Assembly: GCA_905214625.1 (NCBI GenBank)
Contig: CAJMMQ010000003.1
Coordinates: forward strand, 62,001 to 126,000
Reading direction: 5' to 3'
Length of the DNA: 64,000 nucleotides
Source: an uncultured bacterium
GTDB lineage: Bacteria; Bacteroidota; Bacteroidia; Bacteroidales; Bacteroidaceae
The notes below the pieces were generated by a model, which searched no databases, was not told the DNA's origin, and saw nothing but the letters and a program-made list of their open reading frames with translations. The position numbers and the translations under genes were made by a program. Positions 36,606 to 45,871 of the stretch are shown piece after piece (position 1 is the first letter of the stretch; each line of letters opens with the position of its first letter).

Positions 36606-37205
36606 ATGGGATTTCTGTTAGAAAAATGCAGCTTTTCAACACTAGATGAGGATGTCATAAAAGTATGTCATTCTTTTTTGTGCGGCAACACTGACTTAGA
36701 TGATTTTTTCCAGCATGACGCTCCTGCTTATAGCAAGCAAATGCTTGGAAAAAGTTACTGTTTTAGATTGGATGACAATCCGGCCGTCATCGTCTGTGCC
36801 TTCACACTTTCCAATGACAGTATCCGTGTAGATATTATTCCTAATAGCAGGAAGAAAATAGTGAGAAAGAATATACCACATTCTAAACAAATGCGCCGTT
36901 ACCCGGGGGTACTGATAGGAAGATTAGGCATCAATAAAGATTTCGCTCATTGCGGCATAGGCAGTGAACTGATGGAGTTCATTAAGTCGTGGTTTATTGA
37001 TGCTGGAAACAAGACCGGATGCCGTTTTCTTATTGTGGATGCTTACAACGAAGAAATTCCATTAAAATATTACCAAAAGAACAATTTTAAGTTCCTTTTT
37101 TCGAGTGAAATACAAGAAATGGAGAATACCGGATTTAACAAAAGTACAAAACTACCTACACGACTTATGTATTTCGATTTAATATCATTGCTAAATGAAC
37201 AGTGA
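36606..37205 (+). CDS. GNAT-family acetyltransferase, toxin-like
   Basis: 199 residues. The acetyl-CoA site is visible as LIGRLGINKDFAHCGIGSEL (about 103-122), and FLIVDAYNEEIPLKYYQKNNF (about 141-161) is the GNAT C-terminal strand with conserved Tyr. The layout resembles TacT/AtaT toxins that acetylate aminoacyl-tRNA, but standalone GNATs of other function look alike. Coupled to a 52-residue basic protein, AT-rich and repeat-flanked, which supports a mobile toxin-antitoxin module. Confidence 0.8.
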   Translation: MGFLLEKCSFSTLDEDVIKVCHSFLCGNTDLDDFFQHDAPAYSKQMLGKSYCFRLDDNPAVIVCAFTLSNDSIRVDIIPNSRKKIVRKNIPHSKQMRRYPGVLIGRLGINKDFAHCGIGSELMEFIKSWFIDAGNKTGCRFLIVDAYNEEIPLKYYQKNNFKFLFSSEIQEMENTGFNKSTKLPTRLMYFDLISLLNEQ

Positions 37206-37298
37206 TAATGATAGCAGTAACAATAAGCTCGTACAATCAGACATATCACAGCAAGAGGATTCTAAACAACCGAAAGTCAGGATTTAAAGAATAGAGTT

Positions 37299-37452
37299 GT
37301 TAAAGTCAAACGCTTTGTTATTATAAAGCAACTAGACATTTGTATTTTCATTCTTCGTTCTTTAAGCAAAAAATCCAATTACTTTGTTATAATGAAAGTT
37401 CTTATCATTGTTATGAAGCAACAATAGAATCCACAAAACATTTGACTTTAAC
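37299..37452. repeat. Miniature inverted-repeat element candidate
   Basis: GTTAAAGTCAAACGCTTTGT (37299-37318) and ACAAAACATTTGACTTTAAC (37433-37452) are inverted copies with 2 mismatches in 20, around about 114 bp of AT-rich DNA. Arm-like sequence also occurs near 35884 and 35973. Confidence 0.55.
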
Positions 37453-37467
37453 TTATAAAAGAAAATT

Positions 37468-37944
37468 CTAAAGTTCAACCCTGCCGTCTGACGGATACGT
37501 GAAATTGATTTCGTGGAGCGTGTTGTGGCTGTTTATCACAAGAATATATTTGCCGGCCTTCAACGGCCCAACCTCGTAAGAGACGTCGAAGGGACAGATG
37601 CAGTTGCAGCTTGTGTCGGTCTCCTTTTCAACAACGCTTATGCGGTTGCCTGTAACGGTCAGCGTAACGTCTATTTTCTCCGAACAGCAGTTGTAAGACA
37701 CGTTGGCGTGGTTTATGTAGACATAGCCGTCGCTCTTGCTCTTATACTCTACATACTCTGTATCAAACGGACTGCGTGTGACTGCGGTACCGGCCTGTGA
37801 GGACTGTCCTTCGGTCTTACATCCCGTAGTGTAGACATTACGGACATTTACCGTTGTCGTTCCTTCGTCGTCGCTGCTGCATGACGAAACAATAAACGCC
37901 GCACATATAGCGGCAAGACATGAACAAATTAGATTTAGCTTCAT
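37468..37944 (-). CDS. Lipoprotein of unknown function, cysteine-rich
   Basis: 158 residues with a lipobox ending VSSCSS. The mature part has a strand-rich domain (YVYINHANVSYNCCSEKIDVTL) and a cysteine group TSCNCICPF, with more cysteines (TGC, NCC), suggesting disulfides or a metal site. No family recognised. It lies downstream of susF on the same strand, but a strong terminator (38110-38147) and about 165 bp separate them, so it is probably a separate unit. Confidence 0.75.
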   Translation of the reverse strand: MKLNLICSCLAAICAAFIVSSCSSDDEGTTTVNVRNVYTTGCKTEGQSSQAGTAVTRSPFDTEYVEYKSKSDGYVYINHANVSYNCCSEKIDVTLTVTGNRISVVEKETDTSCNCICPFDVSYEVGPLKAGKYILVINSHNTLHEINFTYPSDGRVEL

Positions 37945-38109
37945 AGATTAAGGCTTTTTAGTTGAGAAACTCTTGTTGGCTGTAACCTCAATGCACCGCC
38001 TTGAGCGCTGACCTGAGGCGAAAGACGCCGGCCGCAGCATGGGTCTTTACAGATACTGACGCCGGCGAGAGAGTGATGCGGCTATGAAAAATGTGCCACA
38101 AAAAATCAA

Positions 38110-38147
38110 ATGCGCCACGCACTTTGTGACAAGAGTGCATGGCGCAT
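38110..38147 (-). terminator. Terminator of the susCDEF operon
   Basis: Minus-strand ATGCGCC-AT-GCACT pairs with AGTGC-GT-GGCGCAT (38110-38123 with 38134-38147) and is followed by TTGATTTTTTG. Confidence 0.85.
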
Positions 38148-38163
38148 AACACAAAACCAGATA

Positions 38164-39615
38164 TTATTCTGCTAAGAATACAAATTCAGTGGTAATGTCG
38201 TTGAAGTAGACGCTGTAGGTACCAGCCGGAACTGTCATGTTGCCGCCGTTATAGTCGGCTTTGCCATAATAGTTGTCGGCAATGTTAGCACCATTGCCCC
38301 AGCTGTCTGCCCAGTCGTGGTCGGCACGGAACTTGAGTCCGCCGTCAGACGGGATGCTGACCTTGGCATACCAGTTGTGAGGAGTAACCTGAGTGAGGTC
38401 TACGTCGCCGTTCCAGCTGTTGAAGTCGCCGATGAGCGAGATTGAGGTGTACTCCTTCGGAGCCTGGTCGCTGAGCTTGGTCCATGTGTACTTCATGGTA
38501 GTCATGTCGATAGTGAAGGTGTAATACTCGGCAGAAGGAGCAGAGATAGACTGTGCGCCGGAGTTGATGATGTCGCCCGACGGAGAGTTGTCGCCGTCAA
38601 CTGCACATCCGTAAGCCTTGTCCCAGTTGCCGAAGTCGGCACCTGCCCAGAACTTCAGGTCCCATGCGCCCTTCCATTTTGTGGTGTAGCTCATCACTGT
38701 GTTGGTCTGCGGATAGAACAGACATGTCATGCCTGTAGCCGGATTGTTGTTCCATCCCTGCAGGTCGCCCACCATGTAATACTCGCCGGCCATCTCTTCG
38801 ATGGTGTAAGTATAGTCCATCATGTTGACGGTGAGCTTATAGAAGCCCTGCTTCTCTATCTTACCGGCCTTTGGAGCTGTGGTTACGAGCGAGCCTGTGA
38901 GACTCGGGTCGCCGTCAATGGCAACACCCACAACACCGTCTGTTCCCTCATGCCACAAGTCGCCAGAGTCGATGTTGCCCTGCGGAACTATCTTCCAGTA
39001 GCAGTCAGCCTTAGGTGTTGTGAACACTACAGAGAATACAGGATCATCGTATACATCGGCACCAGAATGTGAGAACTTGATAGCTACATCAGCAGCCCAT
39101 CCGCACATATCGCCAACAAGATAATAAGCATCGGCAATATAAGGAGCCTTAGGCGTAACTGTGAACTGTATCTTGCCTGCGTCAACAAGGAACGACTGGC
39201 CGTTGACAACGATGTCTGAATAAACCTGAGCGTCGAACACACGGGCTGCCGGGCGACGTCCATAGAACTCAACCACGGCATCCTGAAGCGCTGTGCTGTC
39301 AACCATGCCGTCGGCAGTTGTCTCGAGAGTTTTCTTTGTTGCAGAAGAGCCGTCAGCCGGCAACAGTTCCATGCGTGTATGCTCTATCGTGGCACCCTCA
39401 GGCAGGGTTGCAACCGAAAGCGTGAACACCTTGACGCTTGTGCCCGGGTTAGCCAGGTCGATAGGGTCGGCAGCCGTTGCCGTATAGCCCGGCAACGTAA
39501 CTGCTTCTTCCTGCGGATTGCTCTGCGGGTCGGCCCAGTCGTCATAATCGCCGTTACATGAAACGAACGTCATGGCTGAAAGCAACAGACCGCCCAAAAA
39601 TAATATCTTTTTCAT
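38164..39615 (-). CDS. susF: SusF-like outer-membrane starch-binding lipoprotein
   Basis: 483 residues, close to Bacteroides SusF (485). Lipoprotein signal ending FVSC. An N-terminal Ig-like domain is followed by three repeated starch-binding modules, each starting with a YYLVGD-type strand: AYYLVGDMCGW (about 163), EYYMVGDLQGWN (about 276) and SISLIGDFNSWN (about 390). Trp-rich faces in each fit glucan binding. Displayed on the cell surface with SusE and SusD. Last gene of the operon, followed by a strong terminator. Confidence 0.88.
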   Translation of the reverse strand: MKKILFLGGLLLSAMTFVSCNGDYDDWADPQSNPQEEAVTLPGYTATAADPIDLANPGTSVKVFTLSVATLPEGATIEHTRMELLPADGSSATKKTLETTADGMVDSTALQDAVVEFYGRRPAARVFDAQVYSDIVVNGQSFLVDAGKIQFTVTPKAPYIADAYYLVGDMCGWAADVAIKFSHSGADVYDDPVFSVVFTTPKADCYWKIVPQGNIDSGDLWHEGTDGVVGVAIDGDPSLTGSLVTTAPKAGKIEKQGFYKLTVNMMDYTYTIEEMAGEYYMVGDLQGWNNNPATGMTCLFYPQTNTVMSYTTKWKGAWDLKFWAGADFGNWDKAYGCAVDGDNSPSGDIINSGAQSISAPSAEYYTFTIDMTTMKYTWTKLSDQAPKEYTSISLIGDFNSWNGDVDLTQVTPHNWYAKVSIPSDGGLKFRADHDWADSWGNGANIADNYYGKADYNGGNMTVPAGTYSVYFNDITTEFVFLAE

Positions 39616-39649
39616 AATGATATTTCTGTTAAATGGTTTAGATTATTGG

Positions 39650-40837
39650 TTATTTTACTTCTCCTCTGTCGTAGTCGAAGTCTACATAGAGTTTCTGACC
39701 CTTCTCGCAGGTAACAGAATAGTCGCTGCCCACGTTCTTAGCCCAGTTGTCAGGGATGTCGCAGTCGCGCCAGTAGAGGTCGCCCTTATAGAGAGTGAAC
39801 TCTGTGCGCCACCAGTCGAGACCCGGCACCTTAACACTTGCGCGGAGCTCGCCGCCGGCAAGGAAGGCAGGAGATACCCACTGAGCAGAAGCATCGGCAG
39901 GAGCTGTAAGCTGAGTAGCTGCGTCATGTCCCCATGTAACCTGAGACATAACAGTACCGATGACGTAAGCCTCGCCCGGATAAACAGTAAGGGCAGACTT
40001 AATCTGGTTGTTCTCAACCGAAACGTTCATAAACAGAACATACCATCCGCCGTTGGCCACCTGTATGCCGCCGTCAGCACCCTGAGACAAGCCTGCGCCG
40101 GCCTGGTCGTCAAACGAATTGGTCATTGCATAGCCCTTGTCCGGTGTGTCTGTGTCGCCCCACATGAATGTTGAGCCTGCAGCAAGATAAGCCATGCCGT
40201 AGAACTGGCCCTCGAATCCGTAGACAGCAGCAAGAGGCTTAGCCTCAGAACCGTTGCGGATAGAAGAACCTGCGATATATACAGTCTTAGGCATTGTTGC
40301 AACATAAGATACAACAACCTTTGGCAGAGTGATTACGTTAGAGTTGCACCAGCCCTTGTCGCTGTTGGCGATGTGGGCACGCAGGCGCACGTAAACAGGC
40401 ATAACTATGCCGGAGGGGTCGGCGCCGTCGTTCTTCTCCTGATACATTCTTACAATGGCATTGTTCATTTCGGTAGCGTTTACGTTCATGTTAGCCTGGT
40501 TGTATGTAGTCTCAAGAGTTGTGTAAGTGGCAGCCTCCACCTTGGCAGCATCGCCAGAAGCGAAGTCAGGGTCGATAGAAACCTGCACCTGATATGTGGT
40601 TACAACAGGGAAGCCATAGTCGGGCTGCGATGTCGTAAGGTTGACATATGTAGAGTTAGCCAAGTCGTATATATTGTCGTTGGCATGAGCCGGCACGTTA
40701 AGCACAAACGATTCGGGCTGATTTAATATAGGATTGCTCTCGTCGTCGGTCTCGCATGAAGCCATGAAAGGCAGCACGCCCAACATCAGTGCCGGAACGA
40801 ACAGTTTCTTTATTATATTTTTCATAATCATTTTCAT
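39650..40837 (-). CDS. susE: SusE-like outer-membrane starch-binding lipoprotein
   Basis: 395 residues, close to Bacteroides SusE (387). Lipobox ending MASCETD. An N-terminal Ig-like SusE domain (about 30-165) is followed by two binding modules (TVYIAGSSIRNG near 185 and AYVIGTVMSQVTWGHD near 290). Starts at 40837, 40831 or 40825 are all possible because three Met codons lie close together. Placed 34 bp upstream of susF in the same operon. Confidence 0.87.
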   Translation of the reverse strand: MKMIMKNIIKKLFVPALMLGVLPFMASCETDDESNPILNQPESFVLNVPAHANDNIYDLANSTYVNLTTSQPDYGFPVVTTYQVQVSIDPDFASGDAAKVEAATYTTLETTYNQANMNVNATEMNNAIVRMYQEKNDGADPSGIVMPVYVRLRAHIANSDKGWCNSNVITLPKVVVSYVATMPKTVYIAGSSIRNGSEAKPLAAVYGFEGQFYGMAYLAAGSTFMWGDTDTPDKGYAMTNSFDDQAGAGLSQGADGGIQVANGGWYVLFMNVSVENNQIKSALTVYPGEAYVIGTVMSQVTWGHDAATQLTAPADASAQWVSPAFLAGGELRASVKVPGLDWWRTEFTLYKGDLYWRDCDIPDNWAKNVGSDYSVTCEKGQKLYVDFDYDRGEVK

Positions 40838-40871
40838 TTTAAAACTTTATTGCAAACTGATTGCCATGTTA

Positions 40872-42542
40872 TCAATAACCGGGGTTCTGTGTAAGGTTGC
40901 TGTTGTTGAGCACGTCGGTTGCCGGTATAGGATAAACATTATAGTGAGAGTCAACGGTTGTTCCGTTAGCGGCTCCGCCCTTCCAGTCCCATACATACTT
41001 GCCTGTAGTGAAGCAGTCGAAGCGAACAAGGTCGCTGCGGCGACGGCCTTCGAGATAGAACTCGCGGCACCACTCGTCGAGGATGTCCATATCAGATGTG
41101 ATAGTGCTTATCAGCTTTGCGTTGGCACGCTTGCGCAGCTCGTTGATGTCAGCAACGGCCTTTTCGGTCTGTCCCAGGCGGTAATAAGCCTCTGCACGTG
41201 TAAGATAAGCCTCTGCATAACGTATCAGCGGAATGTCAATATCAGGATATTCTGTGTCGTGTGTGGGCTGTCCGTCTGTGCGGAAATTGTTCCACTTAAC
41301 GATAGAAAGTCCGTCATTGAAACTTGAGATAACATCCGTCTGCAATTTGCGCACACCACCGCCGCGGCCGCCGTAGAACAAAGCACGGTCGTCACCGGCC
41401 TTAGCCACAATCTGAGCAGTAGATGAACCATCTTGTTGGTCGAGAGCTTTGATTTCGGCCTCAGTTGCTCCAGCAGGAGCAGCCTCTGTAGAAATCGGAC
41501 AGTCTGAAAGTGTCGGGAAGAACTTCTTTACCATTGCTGCACGTGCGAAGATACAGCTCCATCCGTTGGTTGTTCCCATGTCAGGCATTCCGGCAATACG
41601 TGTTGCGCTTACGAGCATGAATGAGCCGCTGTAGCTGCGTGTTTTCTGTCCGTCCTGACGTATAGGCAGGATAATCTCCTTCATGGCCTGCGGGTTCTCG
41701 TCGTTGTCGGCCATAAACAGCTGTGCATAACCTGAATAGCCGTTCTTCTCTGCCTTTGAAAGCTCATAGGCTCCGCTATTGATAAGCAGATTACAATAGT
41801 CAATGGCTTTCTGATAATCTTTAATCTCACCCTTTGTGTAAACTTCTGAATTAAGGGCCAGACGTGCATGGAGCATATAAGCGGCACCGCGGTCGGCACG
41901 GCCGAAGTTCTGAGAGTTGCAGTAAGCTCCAACCTCAGCCATCTGTGGCTCAATTTCAGTAAGTTCCTGATCAATCCATGTGTAAAGTTCCTTTCCGCTC
42001 TTTTCAACAGGAAGGTCGCTGATGTTGAAGTCGAGCTTGAAAGGTGACTTGCCGAACAGGTCGAGCATGTACCAATAATGGAGAGCGCGAAGGAAGCGTA
42101 CCTCGGCACGGTTAAGCTTGTTGGCCTCGTCGTCGGCAACCTGGCTCAGGTAGCTGTTGAACAGCGTTATGTCGTAAGTAAGACGTGTGTAAACCCACTG
42201 AGTACGAATACTGCTTGAGTTCCACGCGATGTTTGTAAGCTGAGGAATGTCGGTATCGGTCTGCCATGCCCATACACACTCGTCAGAAGGAAGCTCCATG
42301 CAGTTGAACGTTGTACGGTAGAAACCCGATTCACCTTCGTCGTCGCTCAAGTCGCCATTGCCGGCAACGCCTTTCTGACCGGTGAGTCCGAGAGTGGCGT
42401 AACATTTAGCCAGCAAGCCCGTAGGATCGGCAGACGGTGAAGACTGCGGGTCGATTGAGCTTATGTTCAGGTCGTTGGCACAACCTGTCAATCCGGCTGC
42501 AAGCACAGCGACTGCTATTGTTTTAAAAAATATCTTTTTCAT
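40872..42542 (-). CDS. susD: SusD-like starch-binding lipoprotein
   Basis: 556 residues. Lipobox ending LTGCAND. The SusD/RagB fold is evident from N-terminal TPR-like helices (NRAEVRFLRALHYWYMLDLFG) and the C-terminal RADLVRF-type region (REFYLEGRRRSDLVRFD). SusD caps the SusC channel and hands it glycans. Forms a pair with susC, which lies 44 bp upstream. The starch specificity comes from the operon context. Confidence 0.93.
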   Translation of the reverse strand: MKKIFFKTIAVAVLAAGLTGCANDLNISSIDPQSSPSADPTGLLAKCYATLGLTGQKGVAGNGDLSDDEGESGFYRTTFNCMELPSDECVWAWQTDTDIPQLTNIAWNSSSIRTQWVYTRLTYDITLFNSYLSQVADDEANKLNRAEVRFLRALHYWYMLDLFGKSPFKLDFNISDLPVEKSGKELYTWIDQELTEIEPQMAEVGAYCNSQNFGRADRGAAYMLHARLALNSEVYTKGEIKDYQKAIDYCNLLINSGAYELSKAEKNGYSGYAQLFMADNDENPQAMKEIILPIRQDGQKTRSYSGSFMLVSATRIAGMPDMGTTNGWSCIFARAAMVKKFFPTLSDCPISTEAAPAGATEAEIKALDQQDGSSTAQIVAKAGDDRALFYGGRGGGVRKLQTDVISSFNDGLSIVKWNNFRTDGQPTHDTEYPDIDIPLIRYAEAYLTRAEAYYRLGQTEKAVADINELRKRANAKLISTITSDMDILDEWCREFYLEGRRRSDLVRFDCFTTGKYVWDWKGGAANGTTVDSHYNVYPIPATDVLNNSNLTQNPGY

Positions 42543-42586
42543 TGTTATGTCCTTTATTTATTACTTTTAATATAAATGCACAACCA

Positions 42587-45500
42587 TTAGAAATTAAGGT
42601 TAAGACCAATCTGAACGCTGAATGGACGCGGATAAGGATTTCTGTCGATACCGCCTGCAACTTCAGGGTCGAGTCCCTTGTATTTTGTAATGATGAACGG
42701 ATTCTGCACTGTTGCGAAAATACGTCCAGAGAAGTAATCCTGTCCTGCATACTTGAGCAGAGCCGGGAACGAATAGCCAAGCGTGATGTTGGTACACTTC
42801 AAGAACGATGCGTTACGAACGAAATAGTCGCTGAGATAATACTCTGTACCGTTTGTTCCGCTGAAGCCGAGGTCAACAGCTGCCTGTGTTGTGTTTGAGA
42901 ACGCGCTGTTTGAATAGAGTCCTGATGCGCTTACGGCTGCTCTGTTTGACAGGAAGTCATAATATACATAGTTGCCGAGAGAAGCACGGAATGCGGTGCT
43001 CAAATCCCAGTTCTTATATGTGAACTTCATTGTAAGGCCCATGAACACGTCGGCTGCCGGGCTCTTGTAGAAGTAACGGTCGTCGTTGTTGATGATACCG
43101 TTGCCGTCGCGGTCAACATATACGCCCTCGAGCGGTTTGCCGTTCTCGTCGTAAACTTGCTGGTAAACCCAGAATGAATTGGCAGGCTGGCCTACTGTGT
43201 GGGCCTGAACGTGAGTGCTGTTACCGCGTGAGATGGTTGAACCAGACTCAACATAATAGTCTTCGTCACCGCCGATAAGCTCTGTAATCTCGTTGTGGTT
43301 CCATGCGATGTTATACTGAACATCCCAAACAAAGTCTTTAGTAACAATTGGCTTGGCTCCTACAGTGAACTCAACACCGTAGTTTTCAAGAGAACCGATG
43401 TTCTGGGCCATACGCTGACCGAAGTTCATAAGTGTAGGAAGGGTAACCTCCTGGATAAGGTCGGTTGTCTCACGATAGTATGCATCGATGTTTGCGGTGA
43501 TGCGGTTGTTCAGGAATGCAAAGTCAAGACCGGCGTTCCATGTTGTCGTTGTCTCCCATGTCAGGTCGGGGTTGTACTTGTCAGGACGCATGGTATAATA
43601 GTATGTGTCACCGAAAGGATACTGAGCATAAGAGTTGCTTGTTACGTAGAGCGGAGTGTAGAGGAAGTCGTAACCGATATCCTGCTGACCTGTCTGACCC
43701 CAGCCGAGACGGAGCTTAAACTCGTTCCACCACTTGATGTTCTTCATGAATTTCTCATCGTTGATTTTCCATGCAAGTGCTACAGAAGGGAAGTAGCCCC
43801 ACTTGTGTCCGTCGGCAAAGCGTGAAGAGCCGTCGGCACGTATTGTGGCTGTAAGCATGTAGCGGTCGAGCAATGTATAGTTGAGACGTCCGAAGTAAGA
43901 CACAAGAGAGTTGTGTGTGGCCCACTCTGTCTCATTTCTCAGAGCCGGGTTGTTGGCTTCGCCTGTATACGGGTCTGTACCCTGTCCGATGTTGTATCCG
44001 CTGCGATGATAGTGAGATTCCTCGGCACCGGCCATAACGTCGATATAGTGAACGCGGAAGGTGTGTGTATACTGTGCATAGGCATTGGCCGTGATGCTGT
44101 ATTTCCATCCGTATGTGCGACCGTCCCATCCATAATAGTTGTTGCTGTATCCATAAGGAGAGTTCATATTACTCTCACGATACGCAGTATACTGTCCACC
44201 ATAGCTTGCGTGCAAATGCAGATCTTCAAATCCGTGAATTTTATAGTCAACCTCAAAGTTGGCTGTAAAATCATCAGAATGAGCATAGCGTTCGTTCTGA
44301 TTAAGATATGCAACCGGGTTCTGCGGAGCGTTGGGATTCTTGGTGTAAGCCCATGAAGGATCGCTGAAGTTGGCTGAAACAATGTTCTGCCAATATCCGC
44401 CCAAGAACTTATAAGGCTCGCTGTCGTCCATTACAGGACGTGTAGGGTCCATAGAGAGAGCACCGCCGATGGCTGCGCCGCTGTCTACATAGCGGTCTTT
44501 CTCGGCCATATACTTGGCAGTGATGTTGAAGTTGAGGTGATTGTCAAAGAATGACGGAGCAAGATTAACAGAAGCGTTGAAACGGTTCATGAAAGAGTTC
44601 TTGATGATACCCTGGTCGCTCTGATAACCAATAGACACGCGGTAAGGCATGTTCTTGAGTCCGCCTGTCATCGAGAGATTGTGAGATGTGCTCACTGCTG
44701 TGCGATATATTTCATCCTGCCAGTCGGTGTTGGCATTGCCGAGCATGGCAACGCCGCTCTCGCCGATAACCTTGCCTACAAGTGAGCGGTATTCGTCGCC
44801 ACTGAGCACTTCGTAACGTTTCTGTGTCGTAGAAACAGTTACATCGCCGTTGTAAGAGAATTTAGGACCTGAGCCTTTCTTTCCCTTCTTTGTAGTGATG
44901 ATGATGACACCGTTAGACGCGCGCGAACCGTAGATGGCTGTGGCAGAAGCGTCTTTAAGGATATTGAATGTTTCGATATCGTTGGGGTTAATCATAGCCA
45001 ATACATTACGGTCATAATAACCAGGATCTTTTTGGTTATAATTATCAATAGTTAAACCATCTATGACAATAAGAGGGTCGTTGCTTGCGTTAAGAGACGA
45101 ACCTCCACGTATACGGATCTGAGAACTTGAGCCCGGAGAACCGCCGTTGGTGATAACGTCAACACCAGCAACCTTACCTACAAGCATGTCGGCAGCGCTG
45201 TTGGTGATACCCTTACTCATCTCATCAGGCTTCATTGCAGAAACAGAACCGGTGAGGTCGCCCTTCTTAACCGTTCCGTAACCGATAACGACAACGTCTT
45301 CAAGCAACTGCGTGTCGTCCTGAAGAATTATCTTCATGTTCTGTGATGCTGCCTTCTCCACCGTCTTGTATCCGATGTAAGAAACCGACAGCATGCTGCC
45401 CGGCTCGGCCTTGATATTGAAGTTGCCGTCAATATCAGTAATCACACCGCCGCCTTGTCCTGCTATGCGGACTGTAGCTCCGATGATTGGCTCTCCGGAA

Positions 45501-45613
45501 GCATCTGTGACTTGCCCGGTGATTGTGCTCTGGGCAAATGCTCCCACTGATAGGAACAGACCAAACAAGATGGTCAAAATCCTAATAGAGGTTTTGATTT
45601 TTACCTGCTTCAT
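42587..45613 (-). CDS. susC: SusC-like TonB-dependent transporter
   Basis: 1008 residues, near Bacteroides SusC. Signal peptide ending GAFAQ, carboxypeptidase-regulatory-like domain (about 30-110), TonB-box-type LLEDVVVIGYGT, then plug (GDLTGSVSAM) and beta-barrel ending in aromatic NLNF, typical of outer-membrane barrels. Imports malto-oligosaccharides with energy from TonB. First gene of susCDEF; the control region 45614-45871 separates it from the divergent LacI-family gene. Confidence 0.95.
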   Translation of the reverse strand: MKQVKIKTSIRILTILFGLFLSVGAFAQSTITGQVTDASGEPIIGATVRIAGQGGGVITDIDGNFNIKAEPGSMLSVSYIGYKTVEKAASQNMKIILQDDTQLLEDVVVIGYGTVKKGDLTGSVSAMKPDEMSKGITNSAADMLVGKVAGVDVITNGGSPGSSSQIRIRGGSSLNASNDPLIVIDGLTIDNYNQKDPGYYDRNVLAMINPNDIETFNILKDASATAIYGSRASNGVIIITTKKGKKGSGPKFSYNGDVTVSTTQKRYEVLSGDEYRSLVGKVIGESGVAMLGNANTDWQDEIYRTAVSTSHNLSMTGGLKNMPYRVSIGYQSDQGIIKNSFMNRFNASVNLAPSFFDNHLNFNITAKYMAEKDRYVDSGAAIGGALSMDPTRPVMDDSEPYKFLGGYWQNIVSANFSDPSWAYTKNPNAPQNPVAYLNQNERYAHSDDFTANFEVDYKIHGFEDLHLHASYGGQYTAYRESNMNSPYGYSNNYYGWDGRTYGWKYSITANAYAQYTHTFRVHYIDVMAGAEESHYHRSGYNIGQGTDPYTGEANNPALRNETEWATHNSLVSYFGRLNYTLLDRYMLTATIRADGSSRFADGHKWGYFPSVALAWKINDEKFMKNIKWWNEFKLRLGWGQTGQQDIGYDFLYTPLYVTSNSYAQYPFGDTYYYTMRPDKYNPDLTWETTTTWNAGLDFAFLNNRITANIDAYYRETTDLIQEVTLPTLMNFGQRMAQNIGSLENYGVEFTVGAKPIVTKDFVWDVQYNIAWNHNEITELIGGDEDYYVESGSTISRGNSTHVQAHTVGQPANSFWVYQQVYDENGKPLEGVYVDRDGNGIINNDDRYFYKSPAADVFMGLTMKFTYKNWDLSTAFRASLGNYVYYDFLSNRAAVSASGLYSNSAFSNTTQAAVDLGFSGTNGTEYYLSDYFVRNASFLKCTNITLGYSFPALLKYAGQDYFSGRIFATVQNPFIITKYKGLDPEVAGGIDRNPYPRPFSVQIGLNLNF

Positions 45614-45713
45614 CTTCTTGTGTTTTTAAAGTTAACGTTAGTAATCTATAATTTTAAATGTTCAATTCCTTAGTAGTTCAAAAAATAGGGCTTTAAGGTC
45701 ATTTTTTCAAGTG

Positions 45714-45852
45714 CAAAAATAAGTTTAGATACAATAGAATTGTCTTTTTTTTATCTAAAAAATACGTTTTCAGTTGCGCAAACGTTTACACAAATAAAAG
45801 AGACGATAATAATAATGTAAAAACAAAAATAAATACGTTTTACGTACTTTTG
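45714..45852. promoter_or_regulatory. Divergent susC / lacI control region with central operator
   Basis: Minus-strand TATTTTTG (45721 to 45714) is the susC -7 box and plus-strand TACTTTTG (45845-45852) the lacI-gene -7 box. The palindrome GCAAACGTTTAC (45778-45789) lies almost midway, 57 bp from the first and 56 bp from the second. Its central CG and paired half-sites are typical of LacI-family operators. Confidence 0.8.
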
Positions 45853-45871
45853 CTTTGTAAATAAAAACCCA

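Noticed and set aside
31522..37205. Interpretation of the zeta and GNAT genes as parts of one genomic island
   Set aside because: Ordinary genes (pyridoxamine kinase, DUF3795/DJ-1) lie between them, and no integrase or attachment-site repeats were seen.
45841..45852. TACGTTTTACGTA-like sequence as a second LacI operator
   Set aside because: It lacks the central CG with GCAAAC/GTTTGC half-sites and overlaps the -7 box, so it was not counted with the three matching operators.
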